A program made the translations under genes and the position numbers. Under the pieces are notes generated by a model. The model did no database searches. It was given only the letters and a program-made list of their open reading frames with translations, and had not been told where the DNA came from. From Achatina immaculata (lineage: Eukaryota > Mollusca > Gastropoda > Stylommatophora > Achatinidae), in NCBI GenBank assembly GCA_009760885.1, contig CM019715.1, positions 20,264,503 through 20,328,502 of the forward strand: a stretch of DNA of 64,000 bases, read 5' to 3'. Positions 31,806-43,068 of this stretch are shown one piece after another. How positions within the stretch are numbered: position 1 is the first letter of the stretch; the number at the start of each line of letters is the position of its first letter.

Positions 31806-31833
31806 CCGCCATCTTGCACGTCACGCCGGAAGT
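31806..31833 (-). promoter_or_regulatory. candidate LINE-B1 internal promoter: ETS, CRE-like and YY1-like sites
   Basis: The extreme 5' end of the element reads, on the minus strand, ACTTCCGGCGTGACGTGCAA followed by GATGGCGG. This contains ACTTCCGG (complement CCGGAAGT, the ETS consensus, at 31826-31833), TGACGTG (CRE half-site, 31817-31823) and AAGATGGCGG (YY1-like, 31806-31815). TATA-less animal promoters often combine such sites, and human L1 has a YY1 site in its 5' end. Function is inferred from motifs only. Confidence 0.5.
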
Positions 31834-31843
31834 TTGAATTAAT
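31834..31843. repeat. target-site duplication, 5' side of LINE-B1
   Basis: TTGAATTAAT, identical to 28648-28657. Confidence 0.85.
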
Positions 31844-32094
31844 AGTAAACCATATTTTTATTGATGGACAAAATGTGGGATGATAGGTGAGGATGGAGGA
31901 ATTTCGTAACGAAGATACAAGCCTCTCCACCCCTGTCAAGAACTCAGTTTGCCATGTGGGGAGAGAGTGGTATACACTCATACCAACTATAACAGATGTC
32001 ACACATCATGAACGGAGAGAACAAAACAGGGTTACAACTTACAGCCTTGTGAATGATCTCCTGAATTCACACACAACACTTCACAAAATGCCAG

Positions 32095-32985
32095 ACTGCT
32101 CATCATCATTCATTTGCATGTCCCTTGTGGAACTTTGCCTACCTAACAGCACTCCTGTAAGCCTCTCGGTTGTGAGCAAGATGGCCTGCTTCTGCTGCGT
32201 CCATTTGCAGATCGTCAACGATTTCTTGCAGCCATCTTCGTTTTGGTCTTCCTCTTTTTCTTTTTCCCATTATGTATCCCTCCAGTATGGTCTTCTCTAA
32301 ATTATCATAACGTTTAATATGTCCAAAATATTTAAGTTTTCTCTCTTTAATCCTCTTTACTAGCCAGCCTTCTTCAATATTAAGCTCTTGTATTATAGAT
32401 ATATTTGTTCTTTTGTGTGTCCACGATATTTGGAGAACTCTTCTGTAGCATTTACATTCAAAGGCATTTATGTGTTTCTCGGCTGTTTTGTTAAGTGTCC
32501 ACGTCTCACAGGCATATGTTGCGATGGGAAAGATGCATGTCCTTAAAAATTTTATTTTTGTAGTTCTGTCTGCTCCTCTCCACAGATTCTTTATTTGTTT
32601 TACTTTCTGAAGAGCAATGAATGTCCTCCTTTTAATTTCCCTCATTATATCTCCATTATTAGTTAATAGTGATCCAAGATATTCAAAACTCTCCACTTCT
32701 TCCAATTTTTCTTCATTGATATATATTTCAGCTGCCTTGTTTTGTCAATTGTCATCAATTTAGTTTTCTTTGCATTAATATAGAGGTTCGTCTCTTCGCT
32801 GTTCTTACGGACTAACATAATTAGTTTTTCCATTCCTTTTTGTGTTGTGGATAGTAACACTGTGTCATCAGCATATCTAATCTCTGGTATTTCATAACCT
32901 TCAATTGTTATGGCATCGTAATATTCTTTGTCTACATCTTCTCTAACATTCCTCATTATATTTTCAGTATACAAGTTAAATAAGT
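32095..32985 (-). pseudogene. LINE-A copy, reverse-transcriptase C-terminal half
   Basis: Two overlapping minus-strand frames (32663-32974 and 32139-32705) join with one frameshift. The first carries NVREDVDKEYYDAITIEGYE, then [17 protein letters not shown]: an intact YADD catalytic box. The second carries MEEVESFEYLGSLLTNNGD, ACETWTLNKTAEKHINAFE, WTHKRTNISIIQELNIEEGW and KRKRGRPKRRWLQEIVDDLQ. The 3' end shows the short tail complementary to ATGATGATTCATTTGCATG. The 5' half of the gene is missing, as in all LINE-A copies here. Confidence 0.9.
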
Positions 32986-34080
32986 AGACTTCTAGTTAAT
33001 AAAAAATCTCCAAATTGTACTATTCTCACATTCTTCAGTTCTCTGGTCAAAACCCATTGTAATCACATACTAGATAATAAATACAAACTCTGAATGTAAC
33101 CATCGTAAGCACACACTAGGACCTATCACTACACGTCCCTAACAATCAACTCATAACAATCATCATCCTAATAATAATCCTCCCTACGTTAAAAACATCA
33201 TGCTTAAATATAAGCTGCAATTTCTTATAGGAACTTCCCGAAGATTTACTTCACGAAAAAACTAATCCTCGTGAATCTGCCTGTTTATGACCTTGGGAAA
33301 GACACTGAAAAAAAAATCCAAAATTAACTTTATGTTATTAAATTTATCCTGGCTAAGCAAACAATTCACTATAAAAAATTTTCTGATCACGAGAAGTTTG
33401 ACAAGTCCTAAACAACATAACCTTGAACTTTCGTATGTCATAAAAAGGGCTTTAAAATTATAGAATAAGTACTAATTTATCCTAGATTATTTCTCTTTGA
33501 AGGAAAAATCTACTCTTAAAAAGCAACAATACTAAAATACTATAATATTCTGCCAGTGGTATCTTTTAGAAAGATGCAGGATATACGATGGAAATAAGAA
33601 AAACAAATGAACAAGTTCTTAGAGATCTGTGGAACAGCAAACATTAATTCAGATTTTAAGGGAAAATAATACAATAAAAATTCTTTCTTTTGTGATGATA
33701 ATACGGAATTTAGGGAACCAGGTAATCGCTAGAAAACACAAGAGTAAAGGAAGGAAACTCTTGATCATCAAATTCTCGTTCAGTAGCTAACACACAGAGC
33801 AACATAACACAAGGGGGATTATAATGAAAAGACAATTGTTAAAAATAAATCACGGGCCTTAAATCACACAACTTTAGTAGAGTTGTCTACCCTGAAGCAT
33901 ATTCTGTTACATATCAGCTTCAGTTCACGGACTAAGGTCAGCTGATTATCTCCGCCGCCACTTTCATTATGTAACGGTTCACCTGCTGAGATACTTCATT
34001 CAATGAGGAGGTGGAGCACCAGTGGACACGTGCAGACTGAAGTGTTCACGACCCTTGAAGAGTGTTAGTCGGTTGTCAAG
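32986..34080. other. AT-rich unassigned DNA; weak similarity to 49.9-50.2 kb
   Basis: No array or gene. Around 33225-33460 the order CTTCC.GAAG, CGTGA.TCT.CCTGTTTA and AAGGGCTTTAAA is repeated at 49945-50160, suggesting an old dispersed repeat. Confidence 0.35.
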
Positions 34081-34232
34081 CCTAAGTCTGGATAAAGGAT
34101 GAGCTCTCTCAAGCGTACGTCTGGATAAAGGATGGGTTCTCTCAAGCGTACGTCTGGATAAAGATTGAGTACGTCTGGCTAAAGGATGAGTTTTCTCAAA
34201 CGTACGTCTGGATAAAGGATGAGTTCTCCACC
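34081..34232 (+). repeat. 37-bp minisatellite, about 4 copies
   Basis: The unit is GTCTGGATAAAGGATGAGTT followed by CTCTCAAGCGTAC; one unit is shortened. Confidence 0.8.
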
Positions 34233-34598
34233 GAATCTAATTCCGCCGTCTTGACAACTCCGACATTCACATGGGATTGTGATGACTCCGACTTTTACAT
34301 GGGATTCTGACAACAAAGACATTTCCCCCTCGCCCCCTCCCCCTCTCCCCCCTGGATTGTGACAAAAAATGGCATTTCCTTTTCGCCTCTGGGTTGTGAC
34401 GACTATGACATCCTGGCTTGGTTATGACAGTTACGAGATTTCCATAAGGTTGTTGTGGAAATAGCCAGTTTGGTGCTCGAAGCGGCCGACCCGAAGGTCA
34501 AACTGGTACGCTTGTGCTGTGTAGATCGTGTGGGGAGGGGGTGGGGGTGAAGCGTGTTATCGTCTTTTCATGTTTTTCTTTCGTGAAATTCTTCAGTG
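34233..34598. other. partly repetitive spacer, GC-richer than neighbours
   Basis: Repeated GACAACTCCGACATTCACAT, GGGATT-type strings (34250-34345) and a C-rich run (34320-34350). No gene signal. Confidence 0.4.
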
Positions 34599-34599
34599 C

Positions 34600-34873
34600 C
34601 TGAGTGTAGTTTGTGCTGTGAAATGTGGCGTCAGTTAACTAAGTGTAGTTTGTGCTGTGAAATGTGGCGTCAGTTAGCTAAGTGTAGTTTGTGCTGTGAA
34701 ATATGGCGTAAGTTAACTAAGTGTAGTTTGTGCTGTGAAATGTGGCGTAAGTTAACTAAGTGTAGTTTGTGCTGTGAAATGTGGCGTAAGTTAACTAAGT
34801 GTAGTTTGTGCTGTGAAATGTGGCGTCAGTTAGCTAAGTGTAGTTTGTGCTGTGAAATGTGGCGCCAGTAAGG
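34600..34873 (+). repeat. 39-bp minisatellite, 7 copies, open in one frame
   Basis: The unit is AAGTGTAGTTTGTGCTGTGA followed by AATGTGGCGTCAGTTAACT. It codes for KCSLCCEMWRQLT in frame +, with M/I, Q/K and T/A changes, in a 91-codon frame starting at 34596. I think the frame is a by-product of the unit length. A short cysteine-rich peptide cannot be excluded. Confidence 0.85.
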
Positions 34874-35106
34874 CGATGATCCCCACCCGACTCCTGTAAG
34901 TGTAAATTTTGTTTCTAATTGTTATCAAACGTTTTGAGAGACAAGAATAGCAGTGCCTGGTGAGTTTTTTTTTCAGTTTTAAACTGTTTCACTGACACGG
35001 CGTTCCCATATTAGCAGTAATTTTAGTTTAATGAGCCATTCGCGGTTTCACCGAGAGACAGTGTGAACTTAAACATGCATGGCTTAATCTTTGAGTCTCT
35101 CTTTCT
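34874..35106. other. no feature recognised
   Basis: Mixed DNA before a TG/TA microsatellite. Confidence 0.4.
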
Positions 35107-35139
35107 CTGTGTGTGTGTGTGTGTGGATATTATATATAT
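35107..35139. repeat. (TG)n-(TA)n compound microsatellite
   Basis: TG dinucleotides then TATATATG, immediately before the 5' breakpoint of the LINE-A copy. Confidence 0.85.
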
Positions 35140-35818
35140 GTAGAAAGCTAAATTGATGACAATTGACAAAACAAACAACGCAGCTGAAATATGTATCAAT
35201 GAGGCAAAATTGGAAGAAGTGGAGAGTTTTGAATATATTGGATCACTACTAAGTAATAATGGAGATACAATGAGAGAAAATAAAAGGAGGACATCTATCG
35301 CTCTTCAGAAAGTAAAACAACTAAAGAATCTGTGGATAGGAACAGACAGAACCACAAAAATAAGATTTTTAAGGGCATGCATCTTTCCCATTGCAACATA
35401 TGCCTATGAGACCTGGACACTTAACAAAACAGCTGAGAAACACATAAATGCCTTTGAATGTAAATGCTACAGAAAAGTTCTTCAGATATCATGGACACAA
35501 AAAATAACAAATATATCCATACTACAAGAGCTTAATATTGAAGAAGACTGGCTAGTAAAGAGGATTAAAGAGAGAAAACTTAAATATTTTGGACACATTA
35601 AAGGTCATGATAATCTAGAGAAGACGGTCTTGGAAGGGTACATAATGGGAAAAAGAAAGAGAGGAAGACCAAAGCGAAGATTGCTGCAAGACATCGTTGA
35701 TGATCTGCAAATGGATGCATCAGCAGCAGGCTATCTTGCTCTCAACCGAGAGGCTTAAAAGAGAGCTGTTAGGTAGGCAAAGTTCCGCAAGGGACATGTA
35801 AATGAATGAATGAGTGGC
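35140..35818 (+). pseudogene. LINE-A copy, longest uninterrupted C-terminal frame
   Basis: A 201-codon frame (35153-35758) reads LEEVESFEYIGSLLSNNGDT, RENKRRTSIALQKVKQLKNL, YETWTLNKTAEKHINAFECK, SWTQKITNISILQELNIEED and KRKRGRPKRRLLQDIVDDLQ. It ends early at a stop after LNREA, where the other copies go on to SAVREAKFRKGH; the remaining sequence follows untranslated with the tail AATGAATGAATGAG. The catalytic YADD part lies upstream of the truncation and is absent. In a complete protein this region is the RT thumb and C-terminal domain. Confidence 0.9.
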
Positions 35819-36069
35819 TTTGATTTTGATAATGTTGGTTTCGTCATGTTTATTACTGGAATAGAGAGCCATGTTTGTTTTGCAAGATTAGGTAATTAAA
35901 GATGATATTATTTTGGGTACTGAAAATGTTGATGCCCCGTGGGAAACAGGACGTTAGATACATAATTATTTCCTGTTGTTGTCTTTTTCGTTTTTCTTCC
36001 ACCATATTCATGGACCATCCTTTGGAAACGCAAGAGAAAGAAATGTGCATAATGTTTCTAAAGGTAAAC
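35819..36069. other. no feature recognised
   Basis: AT-rich; the small frames on both strands show no motif. Confidence 0.4.
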
Positions 36070-36437
36070 ATCCTAAAGTGCATTTCTTGTCTAGGGGAGG
36101 AATTTTCCAGATGCTGAGGGTTATTAGTGAATTCTTTGTCTAAGGGAGGAAGTTTCCAGAAGCTGAAGGTTATTAGTGAATTCCTTGTCTAGGGGAGGAA
36201 TTTTCCAGATGCTGAGGGTTATTAGTGAATTCATTGTCTAAGGGAGGAAGTTTCCAGAACCTGGGTTTATTAGTGCATTCCTTGTCTAGGGGAGGAAGTT
36301 TCCAGAAGCTGAGGGTTATTAGTGAATTCTTTGTCTAAGGGAGGAATTTTCCAGAAGCTGAGGGTTATTAGTGAATTCATTGTCTAGGGGAGGAAGTTTC
36401 CAGAAGCTGAGGGTTATTAGTGAATTCTTTTTGTGGG
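36070..36437 (+). repeat. 49-bp minisatellite, about 7.5 copies
   Basis: The unit is GGGTTATTAGTGAATTCTTT followed by GTCTAAGGGAGGAAGTTTCC and AGAAGCTGA. TAAGG/TAGGG and AAGTTT/AATTTT toggles alternate. Confidence 0.9.
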
Positions 36438-36813
36438 GGGAGGAACTAGACATGTACTTCTGTGTGTTCTGTGGGATAGTGCTTGATTCTTTGAGTTGAC
36501 CTACAGATCGCCAGTCCTGCACTGTGACCACCATAGAACCTTCATTAGCTTGTGAAGACTACGATTATAATATCACCTTTGCATATTCCACGTAGTCAAG
36601 CATAAAAAAATGTGCTGGGATGGCTGGACATGATTGGAAAGGTTCATGGTTTCAAACAGAACAGTGAGGAAGTTGTGGAACTTGTCACGATCAGAGCGTT
36701 TACGAATACTGTATAACGAAAGAACACAAATTTACTGGCTGTACCTTTGAGTCAGCCATACACTTTTCGTGTTGTTAATATATTTTCCCCCTTGGATCTA
36801 GTACCATAGAGTC
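36438..36813. other. no feature recognised
   Basis: Spacer up to the left edge of the 1,653-bp duplication. Confidence 0.4.
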
Positions 36814-38466
36814 CTTGAAATGTGATACACAAGATAAGATATATATTTTAAAAAAAGCAATCTTTAACCCAGGGGTCGACAATCTTTTAGTAGAGTTTGG
36901 AAAAAGTAATGTTGCAGTCGCTCAGCATGCTAACCTAAACCTACCATATTTTTTTTATATACAACAACCACTAAAGAATATTAAATAACTATGCTGTACT
37001 TTGATGATTAATTAGAATTTTAATATAAACAGGAAGAAAAACAAAAGCTATGTTTTGCAAAATTAAAGTTCTGAATACATTCTTTTGAAATTTATTACAA
37101 ATTTGTCAGATGTGTAATTTGTTAACACAGAATTCCAGTTGTTTGAAGATTTAAACAATTAAATAAAAATAAAACAAGTTATTAAGATTATTAAAATGAG
37201 TAATCATTTATTGATATGAATCACATTAATGAATCACATTAATGGGACCCTTACCCCTGATTTTCCTCCGTTTATTGTTCAATATCAGATTACACAGTTT
37301 TACCTGCAATGTAACCGACAACTTTCTTTTTGAAGGAATGTAAAAACAGGAATAGCTTGAAAGAATTATATGCTTCTATTTCATTAAAAATTCCACTTTT
37401 TTTTAGAAAGGAGATCATAATTATAGTATTTCACTTCAGACAGAGTGGCATTGCAGATCGTTCCACTTGGCACGTGTACCGTTGCTTGCTGATCCCCGCA
37501 TGAAACCCTTTCCTATCTCCATTTTAAAACTGAAGACTTTGCTTACAGTTCTAAATTTGTTTTCTTTTTAGTTGACAGAATGCGGGTTATTTTTCTGACC
37601 AATTTCCATGTTACAGAACAGCAGCTTCAGACAACACAGATAAGTAGCGTGTGTTCATCCGTCAAGGCTCAATACTATCGTATCACATCTCACTAGAACA
37701 GTGATACTTGCTCTATGATATTACAATTTTCCTATTTTAACTTTTCCTATAAAAATCCCAAACGCGTTTGTCATGATATCAAAATGGAAAAAAAACAAAG
37801 CTTACTTCAAAGTTACTTAGTCTTAGATAGATAGTAAAGTGTCTATCTTTCTCTCTGTCTTTGTGTCAGTCAGTCCGTCTCTGTCTTTCTGTCAGTCAGT
37901 CAGTCCGTCTCTATCTTTCTGTCAGTCAGTCTGTCTGTCTGTCTTTCTCTGAGTCTTAGCTCACAAAATATATTGTTAGCGCACATAATTTCATAAATAC
38001 GCCCACAGAGTGAAAAGGCCAAAGTCGCGATGACTTCTGTTACAGGATGTGACATGAACTTACTTTCTACACCTGACATGACCAGAGCTTTGTCTAACTT
38101 GGACTGCCAATCAGTGACATGACCAGGGCTTTGTCCTGCTTGGACTATCAGCCAGTGACATGACCAGATCTTTGTCTGACTTGGACTATCAGCCAGTGAC
38201 ATGACCAGATCTTTATCTGACTTGAACTATCAACCAGTGACATGACCAGGGCTTTGTCTTGCTTGGACTATCAATCAGTGACATGACCAGGGCTTTATCT
38301 GACTTGAACTATCAACCAGTGACATGACCAGGGCTTTGTCTTGCTTGGACTATCAACCAGTGACATGACCAGATCTTTGTCTGACTTGAACTATCAATCA
38401 GTGACATGGCCAGATCTTTGTCTGACTTGGACCACCAACCAGTGACATGACCAGGGCTTTGTCTGA
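36814..38466 (+). repeat. 1,653-bp tandem duplication, copy 1
   Basis: Contains about 1.26 kb of unique DNA with a hAT-like element (36870-37499), a GTCT/GTCAGT simple repeat (37840-37950) and about nine units of the 41-bp array. Comparison with 38467-40119 showed no difference in the stretches I checked. The junction lies at CTTGAAA, shared by the 41-bp unit (GACTTGAA) and the left flank (TCCTTGAAATG). Confidence 0.95.
36870..37499 (+). mobile_element. non-autonomous hAT-like element, about 630 bp (first copy)
   Basis: The left end CAGGGGTCGACAATCTTTTA and the right end CTTGGCACGTGTACCGTTGC then TTGCTGATCCCCGC resemble the paired ends of hAT elements (CAGGGGTCGGCAACC...GGTTGCCGACCCCTG). The reverse complement of the right end is GCGGGGATCAGCAAGC. 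The inside is AT-rich without a transposase frame. The flanking 8-mers CTTTAACC and ATGAAACC match at only 5 positions, so target duplication is not demonstrated. Confidence 0.5.
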
Positions 38467-40119
38467 CTTGAAATGTGATACACAAGATAAGATATATATT
38501 TTAAAAAAAGCAATCTTTAACCCAGGGGTCGACAATCTTTTAGTAGAGTTTGGAAAAAGTAATGTTGCAGTCGCTCAGCATGCTAACCTAAACCTACCAT
38601 ATTTTTTTTATATACAACAACCACTAAAGAATATTAAATAACTATGCTGTACTTTGATGATTAATTAGAATTTTAATATAAACAGGAAGAAAAACAAAAG
38701 CTATGTTTTGCAAAATTAAAGTTCTGAATACATTCTTTTGAAATTTATTACAAATTTGTCAGATGTGTAATTTGTTAACACAGAATTCCAGTTGTTTGAA
38801 GATTTAAACAATTAAATAAAAATAAAACAAGTTATTAAGATTATTAAAATGAGTAATCATTTATTGATATGAATCACATTAATGAATCACATTAATGGGA
38901 CCCTTACCCCTGATTTTCCTCCGTTTATTGTTCAATATCAGATTACACAGTTTTACCTGCAATGTAACCGACAACTTTCTTTTTGAAGGAATGTAAAAAC
39001 AGGAATAGCTTGAAAGAATTATATGCTTCTATTTCATTAAAAATTCCACTTTTTTTTAGAAAGGAGATCATAATTATAGTATTTCACTTCAGACAGAGTG
39101 GCATTGCAGATCGTTCCACTTGGCACGTGTACCGTTGCTTGCTGATCCCCGCATGAAACCCTTTCCTATCTCCATTTTAAAACTGAAGACTTTGCTTACA
39201 GTTCTAAATTTGTTTTCTTTTTAGTTGACAGAATGCGGGTTATTTTTCTGACCAATTTCCATGTTACAGAACAGCAGCTTCAGACAACACAGATAAGTAG
39301 CGTGTGTTCATCCGTCAAGGCTCAATACTATCGTATCACATCTCACTAGAACAGTGATACTTGCTCTATGATATTACAATTTTCCTATTTTAACTTTTCC
39401 TATAAAAATCCCAAACGCGTTTGTCATGATATCAAAATGGAAAAAAAACAAAGCTTACTTCAAAGTTACTTAGTCTTAGATAGATAGTAAAGTGTCTATC
39501 TTTCTCTCTGTCTTTGTGTCAGTCAGTCCGTCTCTGTCTTTCTGTCAGTCAGTCAGTCCGTCTCTATCTTTCTGTCAGTCAGTCTGTCTGTCTGTCTTTC
39601 TCTGAGTCTTAGCTCACAAAATATATTGTTAGCGCACATAATTTCATAAATACGCCCACAGAGTGAAAAGGCCAAAGTCGCGATGACTTCTGTTACAGGA
39701 TGTGACATGAACTTACTTTCTACACCTGACATGACCAGAGCTTTGTCTAACTTGGACTGCCAATCAGTGACATGACCAGGGCTTTGTCCTGCTTGGACTA
39801 TCAGCCAGTGACATGACCAGATCTTTGTCTGACTTGGACTATCAGCCAGTGACATGACCAGATCTTTATCTGACTTGAACTATCAACCAGTGACATGACC
39901 AGGGCTTTGTCTTGCTTGGACTATCAATCAGTGACATGACCAGGGCTTTATCTGACTTGAACTATCAACCAGTGACATGACCAGGGCTTTGTCTTGCTTG
40001 GACTATCAACCAGTGACATGACCAGATCTTTGTCTGACTTGAACTATCAATCAGTGACATGGCCAGATCTTTGTCTGACTTGGACCACCAACCAGTGACA
40101 TGACCAGGGCTTTGTCTGA
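38467..40119 (+). repeat. 1,653-bp tandem duplication, copy 2
   Basis: Second copy with the same internal order. After 40119 the 41-bp array continues instead of returning to unique DNA. The minus-strand 100-codon frames at 37900 and 39553 are identical in both copies and cover simple repeat plus array; they are not genes. Confidence 0.95.
38523..39152 (+). mobile_element. non-autonomous hAT-like element (second copy)
   Basis: Carried along in the 1,653-bp duplication; identical ends to the copy at 36870. Confidence 0.5.
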
Positions 40120-43068
40120 CTTGAACTATCAAACAGTGACATGACCAGGGCTTTATCTGACTTGAACTATCAACCAGTGACATGACCAGATCTTTGTCTG
40201 ACTTGAAGTATCAACCAGTGACATGGCCAGATCTTTGTCTGACTTGGACTATCAGCCAGTGACATGACCAGATCTTTGTCTGACTTGGACTATCAGCCAG
40301 TGACATGACCAGATCTTTATCTGACTTGAACTATCAACCAGTGACATGACCAGGGCTTTGTCTTGCTTGGACTATCAATCAGTGACATGACCAGGGCTTT
40401 ATCTGACTTGAACTATCAACCAGTGACATGACCAGGGCTTTGTCTTGCTTGGACTATCAACCAGTGACATGACCAGATCTTTGTCTGACTTGAACTATCA
40501 ATCAGTGACATGGCCAGATCTTTGTCTGACTTGGACCACCAACCAGTGACATGACCAGGGCTTTGTCTGACTTGAACTATCAACAGTGACATGACCAGGG
40601 CTTTATCTGACTTGAACTATCAACCAGTGACATGACCAGATCTTTGTCTGACTTGAACTATCAACCAGTGACATGGCCAGATCTTTGTCTGACTTGAACT
40701 ATCAACCAGTGACATGACCAGGGCTTTATCTGACTTGAACTATCAACCAGTGACATGACCAGATCTTTGTCTGACTTGAACTATCAACCAGTGACATGAC
40801 CAGGGCTTTGTCTGACTTGAACTATCAACCAGTGACATGACCAGGGCTTTGTCTTGCTTGGACTATCAGCCAGTGACATGGCCAGATCTTTGTCTGACTT
40901 GAACTATCAACCAGTGACATGACCAGGGCTTTGTCTGACTTGAACTATCAACCAGTGACATGACCAGGGGTTTGTCTTGCTTGGACTATCAGCCAGTGAC
41001 ATGGCCAGATCTTTGTCTGACTTGAACTATCAACCAGTGACATGACCAGGGCTTTGTCTTGCTTGGACTATCAGCCAGTGACATGGCCAGATCTTTGTCT
41101 GACTTGAAGTATCAACCAGTGACATGGCCAGGGCTTTGTCTTGCTTGGACTATCAGCCAGTGACATGGCCAGATCTTTGTCTGACTTGAACTATCAACCA
41201 GTGACATGACCAGGGCTTTGTCTTGCTTGGACTATCAGCCAGTGACATGGCCAGATCTTTGTCTGACTTGAACTATCAACCAGTGACATGGCCAGGGCTT
41301 TGTCTTGCTTGGACTATCAGCCAGTGACATGACCAGATCTTTGTCTGACTTGAACTATCAACCAGTGACATGACCAGGGCTTCGTCTGACTTGAACTATC
41401 AACCAGTGACATGACCAGATCTTTGTCTGACTTGAACTATCAACCAGTGACATGGCCAGGGCTTTGTCTGACTTGAACTATCAACCAGTGACATGGCCAG
41501 ATCTTTGTCTGACTTGAACTATCAACCAGTGACATGGCCAGATCTTTGTCTGACTTGAACTATCAACCAGTGACATGACCAGATCTTTGTCTGACTTGAA
41601 CTATCAACCAGTGACATGGCCAGATCTTTGTCTGACTTGAACTATCAACCAGTGACATGACCAGGGCTTTGTCTGACTTGAACTATCAACCAGTGACATG
41701 ACCAGATCTTTGTCTGACTTGAACTATCAACCAGTGACATGGCCAGATCTTTGTCTAACTTGAACTATCAACCAGTGACATGGCCAGATCTTTGTCTGAC
41801 TTGAACTCTCAACCAGTGACATGGCCAGATCTTTGTCTGACTTGAACTATCAACCAGTGACATGACCAGATCTTTGTCTGACTTGAACTATCAACCAGTG
41901 ACATGACCAGGGCTTTGTCTGACTTGAACTATCAACCAGTGACATGACCAGATCTTTGTCTGACTTGAACTACCAACCAGTGACATGACCAGGGCTTTGT
42001 CTTGCTTGGACTATCAGCCAGTGACATGGCCAGATCTTTGTCTGACTTGAACTATCAACCAGTGACATGACCAGATCTTTGTCTGACTTGAACTACCAAC
42101 CAGTGACATGACCAGGGCTTTGTCTTGCTTGGACTATCAGCCAGTGACATGGCCAGATCTTTGTCTGACTTGAACTATCAACCAGTGACATGGCCAGGGC
42201 TTTGTCTTGCTTGGACTATCAGCCAGTGACATGGCCAGATCTTTGTCTCACTTGAACTATCAACCAGTGACATGACCAGGGCTTTGTCTGACTTGAACTA
42301 TCAACCAGTGACATGACCAGATCTTTGTCTGACTTGAACTATCAACCAGTGACATGACCAGGGCTTTGTCTTGCTTGGACTATCAGCCAGTGACATGACC
42401 AGGGCTTTGTCTTGCTTGGACTATCAACCAGTGACATGACCAGGGCTTTGTCTGACTTGAACTATCAACCAGTGACATGACCAGGGCTTTGTCTGACTTG
42501 AACTATCAACCAGTGACATGACCAGGGCTTTGTCTTGCTTGGACTATCAGCCAGTGACATGGCCAGATCTTTGTCTGACTTGAACTATCAACCAGTGACA
42601 TGACCAGGGCTTTGTCTTGCTTGGACTATCAGCCAGTGACATGACCAGGGCTTTGTCTGACTTGAACTATCAACCAGTGACATGACCAGATCTTTGTCTG
42701 ACTTGAACTATCAACCAGTGACATGACCAGGGCTTTGTCTGACTTGAACTATCAACCAGTGACATGACCAGATCTTTGTCTGACTTGAACTATCAACCAG
42801 TGACATGACCAGGGCTTTGCCTGACTTGAACTATCAACCAGTGACATGGCCAGATCTTTGTCTGACTTGAACTATCAACCAGTGACATGGCCAGATCTTT
42901 GTCTGACTTGAACTATCAACCAGTGACATGACCAGGGCTTTGTCTGACTTGAACTATCAACCAGTGACATGGCCAGGGCTTTGTCTGACTTGAACTATCA
43001 ACCAGTGACATGGCCAGATCTTTGTCTGACTTGAACTATCAACCAGTGACATGACCAGGGCTTTGTCT
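39726..43068 (+). repeat. 41-bp satellite-like array, left block, about 81 copies
   Basis: The unit is CTATCAACCAGTGACATGAC followed by CAGGGCTTTGTCTGACTTGAA. Main variants: GACC/GGCC, AGGGC/AGATC, TTGCTTGGACTATCAGCC against TGACTTGAACTATCAACC. Blocks of about 11 units recur as higher-order repeats: the order of variants at 38145 and 39798 appears again near 40250. A further nine units lie in duplication copy 1 (38073-38466). Confidence 0.95.

Larger units (their letters stand above)
28658..31833 (-). mobile_element. full-length LINE-B1, non-LTR retrotransposon, about 3.18 kb
   Basis: Minus-strand element bounded by identical TTGAATTAAT duplications. The 5' untranslated region is about 180 bp (31654-31833). 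One long reading frame follows with APE-type endonuclease and reverse transcriptase, broken once by a stop (29761-29763) and once by a frameshift (about 29635-29655). The 3' end is GGCACGGGAAGG then the heptamer tail ATATAAGATATAAGA. Length, single-ORF plan and short microsatellite-like tail point to the RTE-like group; the exact clade cannot be settled by eye. Truncated relatives lie at 16.1-17.6 kb and 57.5 kb. Confidence 0.9.

Noticed and set aside
37900..38202. Duplicated 100-codon frame (also at 39553) as a gene pair
   Set aside because: Covers simple repeats and 41-bp units; identity comes from the 1,653-bp duplication.
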